A stretch of 64,000 nt of DNA from Prosthecochloris marina (GCF_003182595.1 NZ_PDNZ01000001.1:401157-465156), one strand, 5' to 3'. Numbered from the stretch's first letter, positions 46,919 to 55,426 are shown. Notes: generated by a model from the letters alone, not told the origin. Numbers and translations are program-made.

Positions 46919-47730
46919 ACAGCGACACTTGCTTCGATGAACCGCGAACACGCCGAATTGCTCTGCATAAAAGCTATCGCTCTTGCATTGAAATCTTTAG
47001 GCTGATCGACATTGCATACATGACCTGAATTCCTGATAATCCCGAGAGAGGAATTATCGTGCCTCTGTACAATATACTCGACAGCCGGCAGAAACATGTA
47101 ATCCTCTTCTCCGCTCAGATAAAGCGTAGGAATTCTCGTATCCTTTTCTTCGAAATATTTAAGCAGTGGATTCAGCTCATAGGTCAGCTTGAACCACCGC
47201 ATAAACTCTTTCTGCGCGACTTTTTTTGCCTCGCTGACAAACAGCAATCTCGACTTCTTGTGCCTTGCCCTCGGCATGATGATCCAGGCAAAAAAACTGT
47301 ACAGCCACATATAGGGCACAAAACGTTTGAAAGTATTGCCGAGACCCACCAAAAACCTTGCCCTGACATTAAGCCGTATGATCGCTCCAGCCATCACCAT
47401 TGAACATACCCTTTCAGGAGCCAATTCGCTGATCTGGCGAATCAATATGGTACCGAGTGAAACTCCGATAAAGTGCGCTCTTTCTATTTTGAGGTAGTCA
47501 AGCACTTCAAAGATGTCGAGGGTGATATCTTCAAAACTATACTTCCTTTTCTGCGAAACCGGCGCCCCCTTCGACTTTCCATGCCCTCGCAGGTCGACCA
47601 TCAAAATGTTGAAATGTTTCCTGAATTCCTTGACCTGAAGAAACCATATTGAAGAGCTTCCTCCCGCCCCGTGAACAAATACCACCCATGGATCCGTTTC
47701 CGACAGCCTGTACGTCCTGTAATGCAACAT
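46915..47730 (-). CDS. Alpha/beta-fold hydrolase
   Basis: A 271-residue serine hydrolase-like protein. The oxyanion segment is VVFVHGAGGSSSIW, the nucleophile elbow is FIGVSLGTIL (Ser in GVSLG), the acid is probably the Asp in SGEEDYMFLP, and the His is in RNSGHVCNVDQP. The cap region contains a hydrophobic helix (YMWLYSFFAWIIMP) that may touch the membrane. It lies downstream of the RNA methyltransferase gene with a 12-base gap. The substrate is unknown. Confidence 0.88.
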   Translation of the reverse strand: MLHYRTYRLSETDPWVVFVHGAGGSSSIWFLQVKEFRKHFNILMVDLRGHGKSKGAPVSQKRKYSFEDITLDIFEVLDYLKIERAHFIGVSLGTILIRQISELAPERVCSMVMAGAIIRLNVRARFLVGLGNTFKRFVPYMWLYSFFAWIIMPRARHKKSRLLFVSEAKKVAQKEFMRWFKLTYELNPLLKYFEEKDTRIPTLYLSGEEDYMFLPAVEYIVQRHDNSSLGIIRNSGHVCNVDQPKDFNARAIAFMQSNSACSRFIEASVAV

Positions 47731-47742
47731 TAACGCTAAAAC

Positions 47743-48315
47743 TTAAAAATTTCCATGAATGCCGGAGACGATTGTTTCTTGACGGAATATCCTTACCATT
47801 TCATAAAGAGCGATTCCCGCAGCAACTGAAACGTTAAGAGAATGTTTTGTCCCATACTGGGGAATTTCTAGCACATGGTCGCAAAATTGCAGAACATCAC
47901 TGTCAATACCATCAACCTCATTGCCGAGAATCAGGCACAACGGGAAATCTTGCTTGCAGATGTCGGTATAACGCATACTGTTCTCGGTAATTTCAAGCCC
48001 GCATATCGTTACGCCCTGATTCTTCAATTTTTCCAGAATCTCTTTCGGATGAGAGAAATATTCCCAAGGCACACTTTCTTGAGCCCCCAAGGCAGTTTTA
48101 TCGATCTCTTTTCTGGGCGGTGTCGCAGTGTAACCTGTTATGATAACCTTTGCTATACCCGCAGCATCAGCGGTACGAAAAACCGAACCTACATTATACA
48201 TACTGCGTATGTTGTGAAGCAAAACAGTAACAGGATGTTTTTCCACTCTGGCATACTCATCGACACCGAGGCGAGCCATTTCGTCACTTCGCAATTTTCT
48301 GAACAATGTCGTCAT
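47743..48315 (-). CDS. TrmH/SpoU-family RNA 2'-O-methyltransferase
   Basis: A 190-residue SPOUT methyltransferase. Motif 1 is LLHNIRSMYNVGSVFRTADA (Asn and Arg), motif 2 is LCLILGNEVDGI and motif 3 is EIPQYGTKHSLNVSVAAGI, all intact. It lacks the N-terminal substrate-recognition domain of larger TrmH/RlmB proteins, so the target (tRNA or rRNA ribose) is not assignable. It overlaps the hisC stop by four bases (ATGA). Confidence 0.92.
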   Translation of the reverse strand: MTTLFRKLRSDEMARLGVDEYARVEKHPVTVLLHNIRSMYNVGSVFRTADAAGIAKVIITGYTATPPRKEIDKTALGAQESVPWEYFSHPKEILEKLKNQGVTICGLEITENSMRYTDICKQDFPLCLILGNEVDGIDSDVLQFCDHVLEIPQYGTKHSLNVSVAAGIALYEMVRIFRQETIVSGIHGNF

Positions 48316-49382
48316 TGAAGCGCCAGAAGTTTTTCAAGAAGAAGATCGTTTTCCTGCCTCAGTCCTATATTGAAACGAAGACAGTTTTCCATCAGTGGAT
48401 AGCCCGAAACATTTCGTACAAGGATACCTTGCCCTGCAAGGTAGGAAAAAACCTTTTGTGCATCTGAAACTCTTATAATAATAAAGTTTGCGTCACTTTC
48501 GAACACTCTTATTCCATTTATTTTTCTCAAGGCTTCAGACATACGAACACGTTCATTGAGAATATAGCTTACCGCCTCTTCGACGAGATGATAATTATCA
48601 AGCACATGGGTAAGGGTAATTTCAGCCAGACGACTCGAAGTAAACGGTATTTTCGGCTTTGCTATCTGAGCCATCAGCTCAGGATTTGCCATCGCAAAAC
48701 CTATCCTCATTCCTGCAAGAGCAAGAGCCTTGGACATTGTCCTCAAAACAATAAGATTGGGCGTTTCTTCCAGCAATGCAATGGCTGATTCTTCCCGCGA
48801 AAATTCAACATAGGCCTCGTCAACAAGCACAATGGCGTCAACCTCACTGGCTATCATACGTATTTCTTCAAGCGACAAAGACCTGCTGGTTGGATTGTTG
48901 GGGGTGGAAAGGACGACAAAGCCCGCTTTTTCGTCCCTTGCTCTGCGAATGATTTCAGGAACGTCGAAAGCAAGATCTTCATGCATCGGAACAGCGACAA
49001 CCTGTGACTGAAGCAAAATTGCAAGTTTTTCATAAAGAGAAAAAGACGGTATGGGAATCACCACTTTTCTGCCTTTGGAAAGACAAGCAAGAAAAATGGT
49101 ATACAGCATTTCGTTGGACCCGTTACTCATCATCACAGATTCGGAAGGAACACCCACAAAGTTCGCATAAGCCTGAATTCCCCTGAATGGCAGAATATCC
49201 GGATAGCGGTTCCAAGCCTCCTGCTTGAATTCATCGAGTATAGCCTCCTTCATCAGTACCGGCAGATCGAAGGGGCTTTCATTCTGATTCAATTTGACAT
49301 CGGCCTGCTGTCCGCCTTCAACCTTGTATGCCCCGATATGCTGCAATGCAGGGTTCAGCAGTCGAGATAGATCTTTATCCAT
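48312..49382 (-). CDS. hisC: Histidinol-phosphate aminotransferase
   Basis: About 356-residue PLP enzyme of histidine synthesis. It shows VKLNQNESPFDLP, MSNGSNEMLYTIF, LSTPNNPTSRSL, LVDEAYVEFS and the Schiff-base Lys in RTMSKALALAGMRIGFA. HisC-like enzymes can also accept aromatic substrates. The ATG at 49382 is preferred to the GTG at 49388. It is translationally coupled to the following RNA methyltransferase. Confidence 0.93.
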   Translation of the reverse strand: MDKDLSRLLNPALQHIGAYKVEGGQQADVKLNQNESPFDLPVLMKEAILDEFKQEAWNRYPDILPFRGIQAYANFVGVPSESVMMSNGSNEMLYTIFLACLSKGRKVVIPIPSFSLYEKLAILLQSQVVAVPMHEDLAFDVPEIIRRARDEKAGFVVLSTPNNPTSRSLSLEEIRMIASEVDAIVLVDEAYVEFSREESAIALLEETPNLIVLRTMSKALALAGMRIGFAMANPELMAQIAKPKIPFTSSRLAEITLTHVLDNYHLVEEAVSYILNERVRMSEALRKINGIRVFESDANFIIIRVSDAQKVFSYLAGQGILVRNVSGYPLMENCLRFNIGLRQENDLLLEKLLALQ

Positions 49383-49500
49383 AAACACTCAAGCAATTTA
49401 TATGCAGCTTAGCACCTCGTGCTAAACGATAAAATACTGTTTTTTGTCCAGCCTTATGTTCGTGAATATCCTTTTTTTCCCGACCTGATCCAAAAAAAGG

Positions 49501-49550
49501 TTGACTTATTGTTTTTTTTTCATAACTTAAAAAAGGATAAAATTAATCCT
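49501..49550 (+). promoter_or_regulatory. Candidate promoter and palindrome for the small sigma-like gene
   Basis: TTGACT at 49501 is followed 16 bases later by TAACTT, a fair -35/-10 pair. An imperfect palindrome, AGGATAAAATTAATCCT, lies at 49534-49550, just before the strong ribosome site AAAGGAGG. It could be an operator or the start of the leader. Confidence 0.35.
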
Positions 49551-49567
49551 ATTTAAAGGAGGCAACA

Positions 49568-49990
49568 ATGATCAGGATAAACAAAACACCTTTAGACATA
49601 CTGAACGATATATATAGCCTTGCCTATTGGATGACAGGCAGTGAAAAAGCTTCGGACGAACTCGTGAACAGAACGTATCTCAATGCTGACATCAGTACTC
49701 GCGAAACCGATCTCCTGAAAGTGTTCAGAAGTTGCTACATCGATCGTTATGGGCAGGATACGGAACTCGGCATAGACGAAAACGGAAACGGAACAACAAA
49801 ATCTGTTCTTGGAAAGCTGAGACGAAGGGCTGCAGATGTTAAGCTTTCCGTCCTGTTATATGAAATATCGGGCTTGAAACACCGACAGATATCCGAAATC
49901 ATGGACCGCCCTGTCGAGACTATACGGCATTGGCTCTTCTGGGGGCGCAAATTTCTCGTTAAAGACTGCTTGCTGAAAGCTTCGGCATAA
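49568..49990 (+). CDS. Miniature ECF-sigma-like protein
   Basis: A 140-residue protein resembling an extracytoplasmic-function sigma factor with a shortened middle. IYSLAYWMTGSEKASDELV followed by NRTYLNA matches region 2.1-2.2. LLKVFRSCYIDRYG matches the end of region 2.4 with the usual 2.3 segment largely missing. LYEISGLKHRQISEIMDRPV followed by ETIRHWLFWGRKFL is a sigma4-type helix-turn-helix. Typical ECF factors are 170-200 residues. No anti-sigma gene adjoins. It may be a functional compact factor, an antagonist, or a derived regulator. It has a strong AAAGGAGG ribosome site and its own terminator. Confidence 0.65.
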   Translation: MIRINKTPLDILNDIYSLAYWMTGSEKASDELVNRTYLNADISTRETDLLKVFRSCYIDRYGQDTELGIDENGNGTTKSVLGKLRRRAADVKLSVLLYEISGLKHRQISEIMDRPVETIRHWLFWGRKFLVKDCLLKASA

Positions 49991-50005
49991 CCTGCTCTCA
50001 TCTCG

Positions 50006-50040
50006 CAAAAGGCCGTTTGAACAGTAACGGCCTTTTGTTT
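50006..50040 (+). terminator. Rho-independent terminator of the sigma-like gene
   Basis: CAAAAGGCCGTT (50006-50017) pairs with AACGGCCTTTTG (50026-50037), followed by TTT. Confidence 0.88.
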
Positions 50041-50100
50041 TCCAAACCATGGATTTATATTTATTACTAAGAATAAATACAAAACCCACACAATCCCTAC

Positions 50101-51090
50101 ATGATAGTTATTACCGGAGGAGCTGGATTCATAGGCAGCGCAATGCTCTGGGAACTCAACAAACATGGCACAACTGACATCATCGTTGTCGATGATCTCG
50201 GTTCAACCGCTACCGGAAAATGGAAAAACCTTTCCGGCCTTTCTTTCACCGACTTCATACATAAAAACGAGTTTATTTCATGGCTTGCCGATAACAGGCT
50301 TCCAGAAATCAGTACTGTTATCCACATGGGAGCAATCAGTGCCACGACGGAAACGGATGCATCGCTTCTCATGGCAAACAACTACAATTACTCGAAAGAA
50401 CTTGCCATGCTTTGCGCTTCACGAAAGATCCGTTTTATCTACGCGTCGAGCGCGGCCACTTACGGAGACGGTCGCAGAGGCTATAATGACGAAGAAGAGA
50501 ATCTCAAGCGTCTCAGACCGCTTAATATGTACGGCTACTCGAAACAGTTGTTCGATCTCTGGGCTTTGAAAACAGGTATTCTCAAGCAAGCTGTAGGCTT
50601 GAAATTTTTCAATGTGTTCGGCCCGAATGAATACCATAAAACCGACATGTGCAGTGTCGTTTTCAAAGCTTTTCAACAGATAAAGGAAACCGGCACTGTT
50701 CAGCTTTTCGAATCCCACCGGGACGATTACCCTCATGGAGAGCAGATGAGAGATTTTATCTATGTAAAAGACTGTACTGCCCTTATATCGTGGCTTATTG
50801 AAAACCAAACGATACATGGCGTTTTCAACGTGGGAACCGGACAGGCAAGAAGCTTCAACGACCTTGTAAAAGCGACCTTTTCTGCTTTAGGACTTGAATC
50901 GAAAATTCAGTACACACCCATGCCCGAAACACTTCGTGACAAGTACCAGTACTTCACTCAGGCAGAAATCAGCAAACTGAGATCATACGGCTACACACAG
51001 CCATTGACCAGCCTTGAAGAGGGTGTCAAAGATTATGTAAACAACTATCTTGATAGTGATTCCCCCTATTTCGACAATCAAAATCCCTAA
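50101..51090 (+). CDS. hldD: ADP-L-glycero-D-manno-heptose 6-epimerase
   Basis: NAD(P)-dependent epimerase making the heptose precursor of lipopolysaccharide inner core. The 329-residue SDR has the Rossmann motif VITGGAGFIGSAM at the N-terminus, IHMGAISATTETD, the catalytic tyrosine and lysine in NMYGYSKQLFD, and the HldD block FFNVFGPNEYHK. Its stop overlaps an ATG (TAATG at 51088-51092) that opens only an eight-codon frame before phoH. Confidence 0.94.
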   Translation: MIVITGGAGFIGSAMLWELNKHGTTDIIVVDDLGSTATGKWKNLSGLSFTDFIHKNEFISWLADNRLPEISTVIHMGAISATTETDASLLMANNYNYSKELAMLCASRKIRFIYASSAATYGDGRRGYNDEEENLKRLRPLNMYGYSKQLFDLWALKTGILKQAVGLKFFNVFGPNEYHKTDMCSVVFKAFQQIKETGTVQLFESHRDDYPHGEQMRDFIYVKDCTALISWLIENQTIHGVFNVGTGQARSFNDLVKATFSALGLESKIQYTPMPETLRDKYQYFTQAEISKLRSYGYTQPLTSLEEGVKDYVNNYLDSDSPYFDNQNP

Positions 51091-51108
51091 TGACAAAACC
51101 AAAACCTC

Positions 51109-52068
51109 TTGCTTAAAGAAAAATCCATAGAGTTCAAGGGCATCGAACCCGTCATTGTCTTTGGACCCCATGATACTTGGCTCAAAAAGATCCGGGAAGA
51201 ATTTCCAGAGACAAAACTGACGGCTCGTGGAAACAAGCTGCTGATCAAAGGAGAAGAAAATGAAGTAAAACTTCTGGAACAGATTTTCGGTGAAATGAAA
51301 TTTCTGGCCGACCAGCATGGAGAAATACAGGAAAATGACCTCAATGCCCTGCTCAGTCTCGCATTCACTCCTCCTCCCTCGAGCAAAAATTCTCTATCCA
51401 CCGACAGTGATACAATTGTCGCTACAAAGGATTATGTAGTAAAAGCAAAAACGAACGGGCAGCGCAGAATGGTTTCCGAAGCAAAACAAAACGATATTGT
51501 GTTCGCTATCGGTCCTGCAGGAACAGGCAAAACCTATACAGCGGTAGCAATAGCCGTTTCAGCCTGGAAAAAAAAACAGGTCAAAAGAATCGTTCTTGCA
51601 AGACCGGCCGTTGAAGCCGGTGAGAGCCTTGGGTTCTTGCCGGGAGACCTTGCACAGAAAATCGATCCTTACCTGCGTCCCCTCTATGATGCCCTGCAGG
51701 ATATGCTGACCGCAGAAAAACTCAGAGCGTTAACAGAGCAGAGAATTATCGAAATCGTTCCACTTGCGTATATGAGAGGCCGGACGCTTAACAACTCTTT
51801 CATTATCCTTGACGAAGCGCAGAACGCGTCAAACAAGCAGATGAAAATGTGTCTGACAAGGCTCGGCATCAACTCGAGAGCCATCATCACGGGAGATGTA
51901 ACCCAGATAGATCTTCCAAACAAGGTCGAATCGGGTCTCACAAATGCCCGGACAATACTTCAGGGAATTTCCGGAATAAGTTTCGTGTTTCTCGACAAAT
52001 CAGACGTTGTCCGCCACCGCCTCGTTCGCAATATTATCGAAGCCTACGAACAGGATGAGGAAAAATAG
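51109..52068 (+). CDS. PhoH-family ATPase (possible N-terminal frameshift)
   Basis: A 319-residue PhoH-like P-loop protein. It has an N-terminal KH-like region, Walker A AIGPAGTGKTYTAVAIA, ARPAVEAGESLGFLPGDL, Walker B IILDEAQNASNKQMKM and the ITGDVTQIDLP block. Members take part in RNA metabolism. No ATG or ribosome site exists in frame; a TTG at 51109 is used. The coupled ATG at 51090 reads MTKPKPLA and stops, one base out of phase. Removing one T from CCTCTTG would give a continuous MTKPKPLLKEK start. So a recent one-base insertion, an assembly error, or true TTG initiation are all possible. Confidence 0.88.
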   Translation: MLKEKSIEFKGIEPVIVFGPHDTWLKKIREEFPETKLTARGNKLLIKGEENEVKLLEQIFGEMKFLADQHGEIQENDLNALLSLAFTPPPSSKNSLSTDSDTIVATKDYVVKAKTNGQRRMVSEAKQNDIVFAIGPAGTGKTYTAVAIAVSAWKKKQVKRIVLARPAVEAGESLGFLPGDLAQKIDPYLRPLYDALQDMLTAEKLRALTEQRIIEIVPLAYMRGRTLNNSFIILDEAQNASNKQMKMCLTRLGINSRAIITGDVTQIDLPNKVESGLTNARTILQGISGISFVFLDKSDVVRHRLVRNIIEAYEQDEEK

Positions 52069-52205
52069 GACCGGTGAACGCTTCAACGTCCGAAATGACA
52101 ATTGCGGAACTATGTCCGACCTATCACTGTTAAGCTTTCAAGGGCGTGGAAGGATTGGTGATCCCCTCTGGTAACACTGCTTTTACAACAAAAAAACATA
52201 CCATC

Positions 52206-52394
52206 ATGGCACATCGAATTACTGAAGAGTGCACCTATTGTGCAGCTTGTGAGCCGGAATGCCCGGTCAACGCTATTTCTGCCGGCGACGACATCTATAT
52301 CATCGATGAAAGCGTATGCGTTGACTGTGAAGGTTATTTCGACGAAGCAGCCTGCGTCGTGGTTTGTCCAGTCGACTGTATCTTCAAGGTATAA
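52206..52394 (+). CDS. 2[4Fe-4S] ferredoxin, copy 1
   Basis: A 62-residue bacterial-type ferredoxin. Cluster motifs are CTYCAACEPECP and CVDCEGYFDEAACVVVCP. The second has eight residues between its second and third Cys, as in chlorobial and Chromatium-type ferredoxins. Low-potential carriers of this kind take electrons from the type I reaction centre and feed oxidoreductases such as iorAB. The start is the ATG at 52206 (MAHRITEE); the frame extends upstream to 52146 without support. It pairs with copy 2 at 52581. Confidence 0.95.
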   Translation: MAHRITEECTYCAACEPECPVNAISAGDDIYIIDESVCVDCEGYFDEAACVVVCPVDCIFKV

Positions 52395-52432
52395 AACACT
52401 TTCCATAACAAAGAAATACACTACCTAAACCG

Positions 52433-52509
52433 TTTTCCGGAAAAGAAATCAGCCTCTTTCCGATAGACCGTTAACAGGTTTTGTCAGGAGGAAAAAAGTT
52501 TTATATTAA
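52433..52509 (+). promoter_or_regulatory. Palindrome and candidate promoter between the two ferredoxin genes
   Basis: TTTTCCGGAAAA (52433-52444) is a perfect 12-base palindrome. Further on, TTGTCA (52481-52486) and TATTAA (52504-52509) are 17 bases apart, a plausible promoter giving copy 2 its own transcript. Confidence 0.4.
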
Positions 52510-52580
52510 CTTCCTGTTTTACTGATAGAGTTCTTTTTTTCAATTAATCTTTTCTTGTAACTCTTAAGCGAGGAAGTAAC

Positions 52581-52766
52581 ATGGCACTTTACATTACCGA
52601 AGAATGCACCTATTGTGCAGCCTGTGAGCCGGAATGCCCGGTAAATGCTATCTCAGCCGGCGACGATATTTATATTATCGACCCGAACCTATGTAATGAA
52701 TGTGAAGGTCTTGACGAGCAGTCTTGTGTAGCTGTTTGCCCTGCGGAATGCATCGTACAGGGATAA
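52581..52766 (+). CDS. 2[4Fe-4S] ferredoxin, copy 2
   Basis: A 61-residue ferredoxin nearly identical to copy 1 in its first half (EECTYCAACEPECPVNAISA in both). The second cluster motif differs: CNECEGLDEQSCVAVCP has seven residues between the second and third Cys instead of eight. It has a good ribosome site (CGAGGAAG) and an independent candidate promoter. A terminator lies 29 bases after the stop. Differences in the second cluster loop may set different potentials or partners. Confidence 0.95.
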   Translation: MALYITEECTYCAACEPECPVNAISAGDDIYIIDPNLCNECEGLDEQSCVAVCPAECIVQG

Positions 52767-52794
52767 GTATTATTATTACGTTTTGCTCATAGAC

Positions 52795-52830
52795 AAAAAG
52801 CGGCACGTCAACTTGCATGCCGCTTTTTTT
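52795..52830. terminator. Bidirectional terminator after ferredoxin copy 2
   Basis: AAAAAGCGGCA (52795-52805) pairs with TGCCGCTTTTT (52818-52828), followed by more T. A- and T-runs make it usable from both sides. Confidence 0.85.
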
Positions 52831-52832
52831 GT

Positions 52833-52994
52833 TTACCTCCTTTTATTCGGCCCATTCGGAGCATCAATACCACTACCATCAGGAATACCGTCCCCTGAAT
52901 TTGGTACCGGCCCCATAGGACCGTTTTCCAGAACACGCCCACTCTCTTGTGCAGAATCGAGCCGAATAGTCGCGCCAAAAACAACGGCACTCAT
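52833..52994 (-). CDS. Putative small Gly/Pro/Asp-rich protein
   Basis: A 53-codon frame on the minus strand from the ATG at 52994, ending directly before the bidirectional terminator. It begins MSAVVFGATIRLDSAQESGR and has a C-terminal part rich in Gly, Pro, Asn and Asp (NSGDGIPDGSGIDAPNGPNK), unlike a random shadow. The ribosome site is poor (AGGA 14 bases upstream). I do not know a family. It may be a real small gene or the end of a degraded one. The remaining gap up to 53234 shows nothing else. Confidence 0.35.
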   Translation of the reverse strand: MSAVVFGATIRLDSAQESGRVLENGPMGPVPNSGDGIPDGSGIDAPNGPNKRR

Positions 52995-53234
52995 CGCTTC
53001 AGTAAAATTCCTGTAATTATAACTGCGACAAATAATTACACCTCACTCTCCCTGTTCAAAATTATACCCTTGTTCTTTGCTGTTGTAATCCACCCGCAAA
53101 AACACCGTGTTCAAAAAAACAGCGTCATCCTTTTCAGAAAATACAGGCAGAATTTGTGATATGCAGTTTGGTTCTGTAGCTTTACGTGTTATTTTTCCGG
53201 GCTTCTTTACCGACAACAAAAAAACAACGCCGGG

Positions 53235-54236
53235 GTGAGCGATTCTTTCCTCAAAAAAAGTTCAACCAATCCGCAAGGAAACGACGCACGGCAGGAACCA
53301 TCCCTTAATGTCCGTAAGGTAGTTGCCCCTGGAAAAAGATCGGCTGAACACCTACCCAACATCGTTCTTCTTATCCGGTTTCTGAAACCTGTCACCTGGA
53401 TTCCGGTAATCTGGAGCTTTTTATGTGGTGCAGTAGCCAGCGGCGCTTTCGGCTGGCAAGATATTATAGGAATCAAGTTCCTGTTGGGCATGCTGCTTAC
53501 CGGTCCGCTCGCCAGTGGAACCTGCCAGATGCTCAATGATTATTTCGATCGTGACCTCGATGAAATCAACGAACCATGGCGCCCTATCCCAGGTGGAGAA
53601 ATATCACTCAGAAACGCAACGATACTCATAGCGACGTGGTCGATTCTCTCCGTTGTTGTCGGCTATCTGATACACCCGCTTATCGCTCTGTATGTCGTTA
53701 TAGGAATCGTCAATGCACACCTCTACAGTGCAAATCCCATCAAGCTCAAAAAAAGGCTCTGGGCCGGCAACATTATCGTTGCAGTCTCATACCTCGTTAT
53801 ACCATGGATTGCCGGAGAGATAGCTTACAATCCTGAATTCACGTTACAGTCCCTTTCTCCCTCACTGATTGTCGCAACTCTTTTCACCATATCGAGTACC
53901 GGAACCATGACAATCAATGATTTCAAATCAGCTGAAGGCGACCGCCAAATAGGAATCAGGACTCTACCTGTTGCATTTGGGGACAGGAAAGCCGCAATAA
54001 TTGCCGCAATCCTTATCAATATTGGACAATTGATGGCAGCAGCCTATATGCTCATGCTGGATCAGCCTTCTTTTGCACTGATTGTAACCCTGCTCATCAT
54101 CCCCCAGTTTTATCTGCAGTTCAGCCTTGTAAGATCACCGAAAACAATGGATGTGCGCTACAATGCGATCGCCCAGAATTTTCTGGTTGCAGGAATGCTT
54201 GTATGCGCTCTTGCAATCAAAAATTTCAGGTTATGA
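53235..54236 (+). CDS. chlG: Chlorophyll/bacteriochlorophyll synthase (UbiA family), probably ChlG
   Basis: Membrane prenyltransferase that esterifies chlorophyllide. It has 333 residues and about eight helices. The two Asp-rich motifs are NDYFDRDLDEINEPWRPIPG and NDFKSAEGDRQIGIRTLP, diagnostic of chlorophyll synthases within UbiA. Green sulfur bacteria carry three paralogues (BchG, BchK, ChlG). Proximity to the tandem ferredoxins suggests ChlG, the chlorophyll a synthase, but the choice is tentative. It has an N-terminal soluble extension of about 45 residues and a GTG start at 53235. Its stop overlaps the yjbQ start (ATGA). Confidence 0.85.
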   Translation: MSDSFLKKSSTNPQGNDARQEPSLNVRKVVAPGKRSAEHLPNIVLLIRFLKPVTWIPVIWSFLCGAVASGAFGWQDIIGIKFLLGMLLTGPLASGTCQMLNDYFDRDLDEINEPWRPIPGGEISLRNATILIATWSILSVVVGYLIHPLIALYVVIGIVNAHLYSANPIKLKKRLWAGNIIVAVSYLVIPWIAGEIAYNPEFTLQSLSPSLIVATLFTISSTGTMTINDFKSAEGDRQIGIRTLPVAFGDRKAAIIAAILINIGQLMAAAYMLMLDQPSFALIVTLLIIPQFYLQFSLVRSPKTMDVRYNAIAQNFLVAGMLVCALAIKNFRL

Positions 54237-54652
54237 TCTGTTCAAAAACCATACACATCACGACAAAAGGCTTCTCTGACATCATCGATCTGACGAATAA
54301 CGTTGAAAATGTTATCGACGAATCCGGTATCAGGGAAGGGATTGCCAACATCTCGGCAATAGGCTCGACCGCGTCGATAACCACCATGGAATTCGAACCG
54401 GCCCTCGTTGAAGACTTCAAAGAAAAACTTGAGCAACTTGTTTCCAGTAGAGAACGCAGTCGCCACTCTGAAACATGGGGAGACGACAATGGTTTTTCGC
54501 ACATGAGAGCATCGCTTATGGGACCGGGAATAACCATGCCTGTCAGTAAAGGAAAACTTGTACGGGGAACATGGCAACAGGTTGTTTATATCGATCACGA
54601 CAACCGCCCTAGGGATCGCGAAGTGTTTATACAGATCATGGGGGAACAATAA
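54233..54652 (+). CDS. yjbQ: YjbQ/UPF0047 family protein
   Basis: A 139-residue protein of the YjbQ family, some of which have weak thiamine-phosphate synthase activity. Conserved blocks are GIREGIANISAIGSTASITT, DNGFSHMRASLMGPGITMPV and WQQVVYIDHDNRPRDRE. The family His in DNG.SH and the DHDN acidic group are kept; the more usual HTTA reads STAS. The start is the ATG at 54233, overlapping chlG by four bases, so the two products are made together. Why is unknown. Confidence 0.88.
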   Translation: MICSKTIHITTKGFSDIIDLTNNVENVIDESGIREGIANISAIGSTASITTMEFEPALVEDFKEKLEQLVSSRERSRHSETWGDDNGFSHMRASLMGPGITMPVSKGKLVRGTWQQVVYIDHDNRPRDREVFIQIMGEQ

Positions 54653-54668
54653 TTCCAAACAAGAAAAC

Positions 54669-55298
54669 ATGAACTTCACTCTCTACCCCACCATTTCGGT
54701 TATATTGCCAACCTACAACCGAGAAACACGCCTTGTACGCGCGGTTCAGAGCGTCATAGCCCAGACATTCACAAACTGGGAGCTCATAGTCGTCGATGAC
54801 GGCAGTACAGATAAGACCTTTGAACGCATTTCCGAGTTCATGAAGCAATATCAGACCATTCGTTACATGAAACACTCGAACCGTAAACCGGCCATTTCAA
54901 GAAATGCCGGTATTCAGGCATCATTCGGCCGCTATATAACTTTTCTCGACAGTGATGATCACTACTTGCCGGAACACCTTGAATCACGCTTTATATATCT
55001 TGAAAAACACCCTGACACAGACCTGATTTCAGGAGGATTTTGTGGAGATGATGACGTTTATGTAACCGATTGTTATCATCCGGAAAGAACCATTCATATT
55101 CAGAAATGCATTTTAGGGGCAACTCTTTTTGGAAAAAGAAATCTTTTTTTCTCTCTTGGCGGGTTCGAAAATCTCGACTATGCCGAGGATACCGATTTCT
55201 GGAAACGTGCTTCGGAGCGGTTTTCCGTAAAGAAACTGGTCGAACCGAAAACCTATGTCTATGAACGCTCTGACGACAGCATTACACGAAACCGTTAG
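54669..55298 (+). CDS. Family 2 glycosyltransferase, short
   Basis: A 209-residue GT-A glycosyltransferase. It has ISVILPTYNRETRLVRAV at the N-terminus, ELIVVDDGSTDKTFE (nucleotide-sugar Asp), ISRNAGIQASFGRYITFLDS with the DSDD (DxD-type) metal motif and the late acidic EDTDFWKRA. It has no membrane anchor. The start is at the ATG at 54669, 16 bases after yjbQ. It would add a sugar to a cell-envelope or lipid acceptor; the acceptor is unknown. A hydrophobic stretch (FGKRNLFFSLGGF) is part of the acceptor half. Confidence 0.88.
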   Translation: MNFTLYPTISVILPTYNRETRLVRAVQSVIAQTFTNWELIVVDDGSTDKTFERISEFMKQYQTIRYMKHSNRKPAISRNAGIQASFGRYITFLDSDDHYLPEHLESRFIYLEKHPDTDLISGGFCGDDDVYVTDCYHPERTIHIQKCILGATLFGKRNLFFSLGGFENLDYAEDTDFWKRASERFSVKKLVEPKTYVYERSDDSITRNR

Positions 55299-55426
55299 AC
55301 AGTGCTGAACGCTGAGTTGCTCAATAAGGCCATCACGCCAGCATACTTGCAACCAAAAAGCCACGAATCGAAGAAAAGAGAGAAAGAAGCATAGAAACAA
55401 CACACAGTATTCAATAGCCACGTCTT

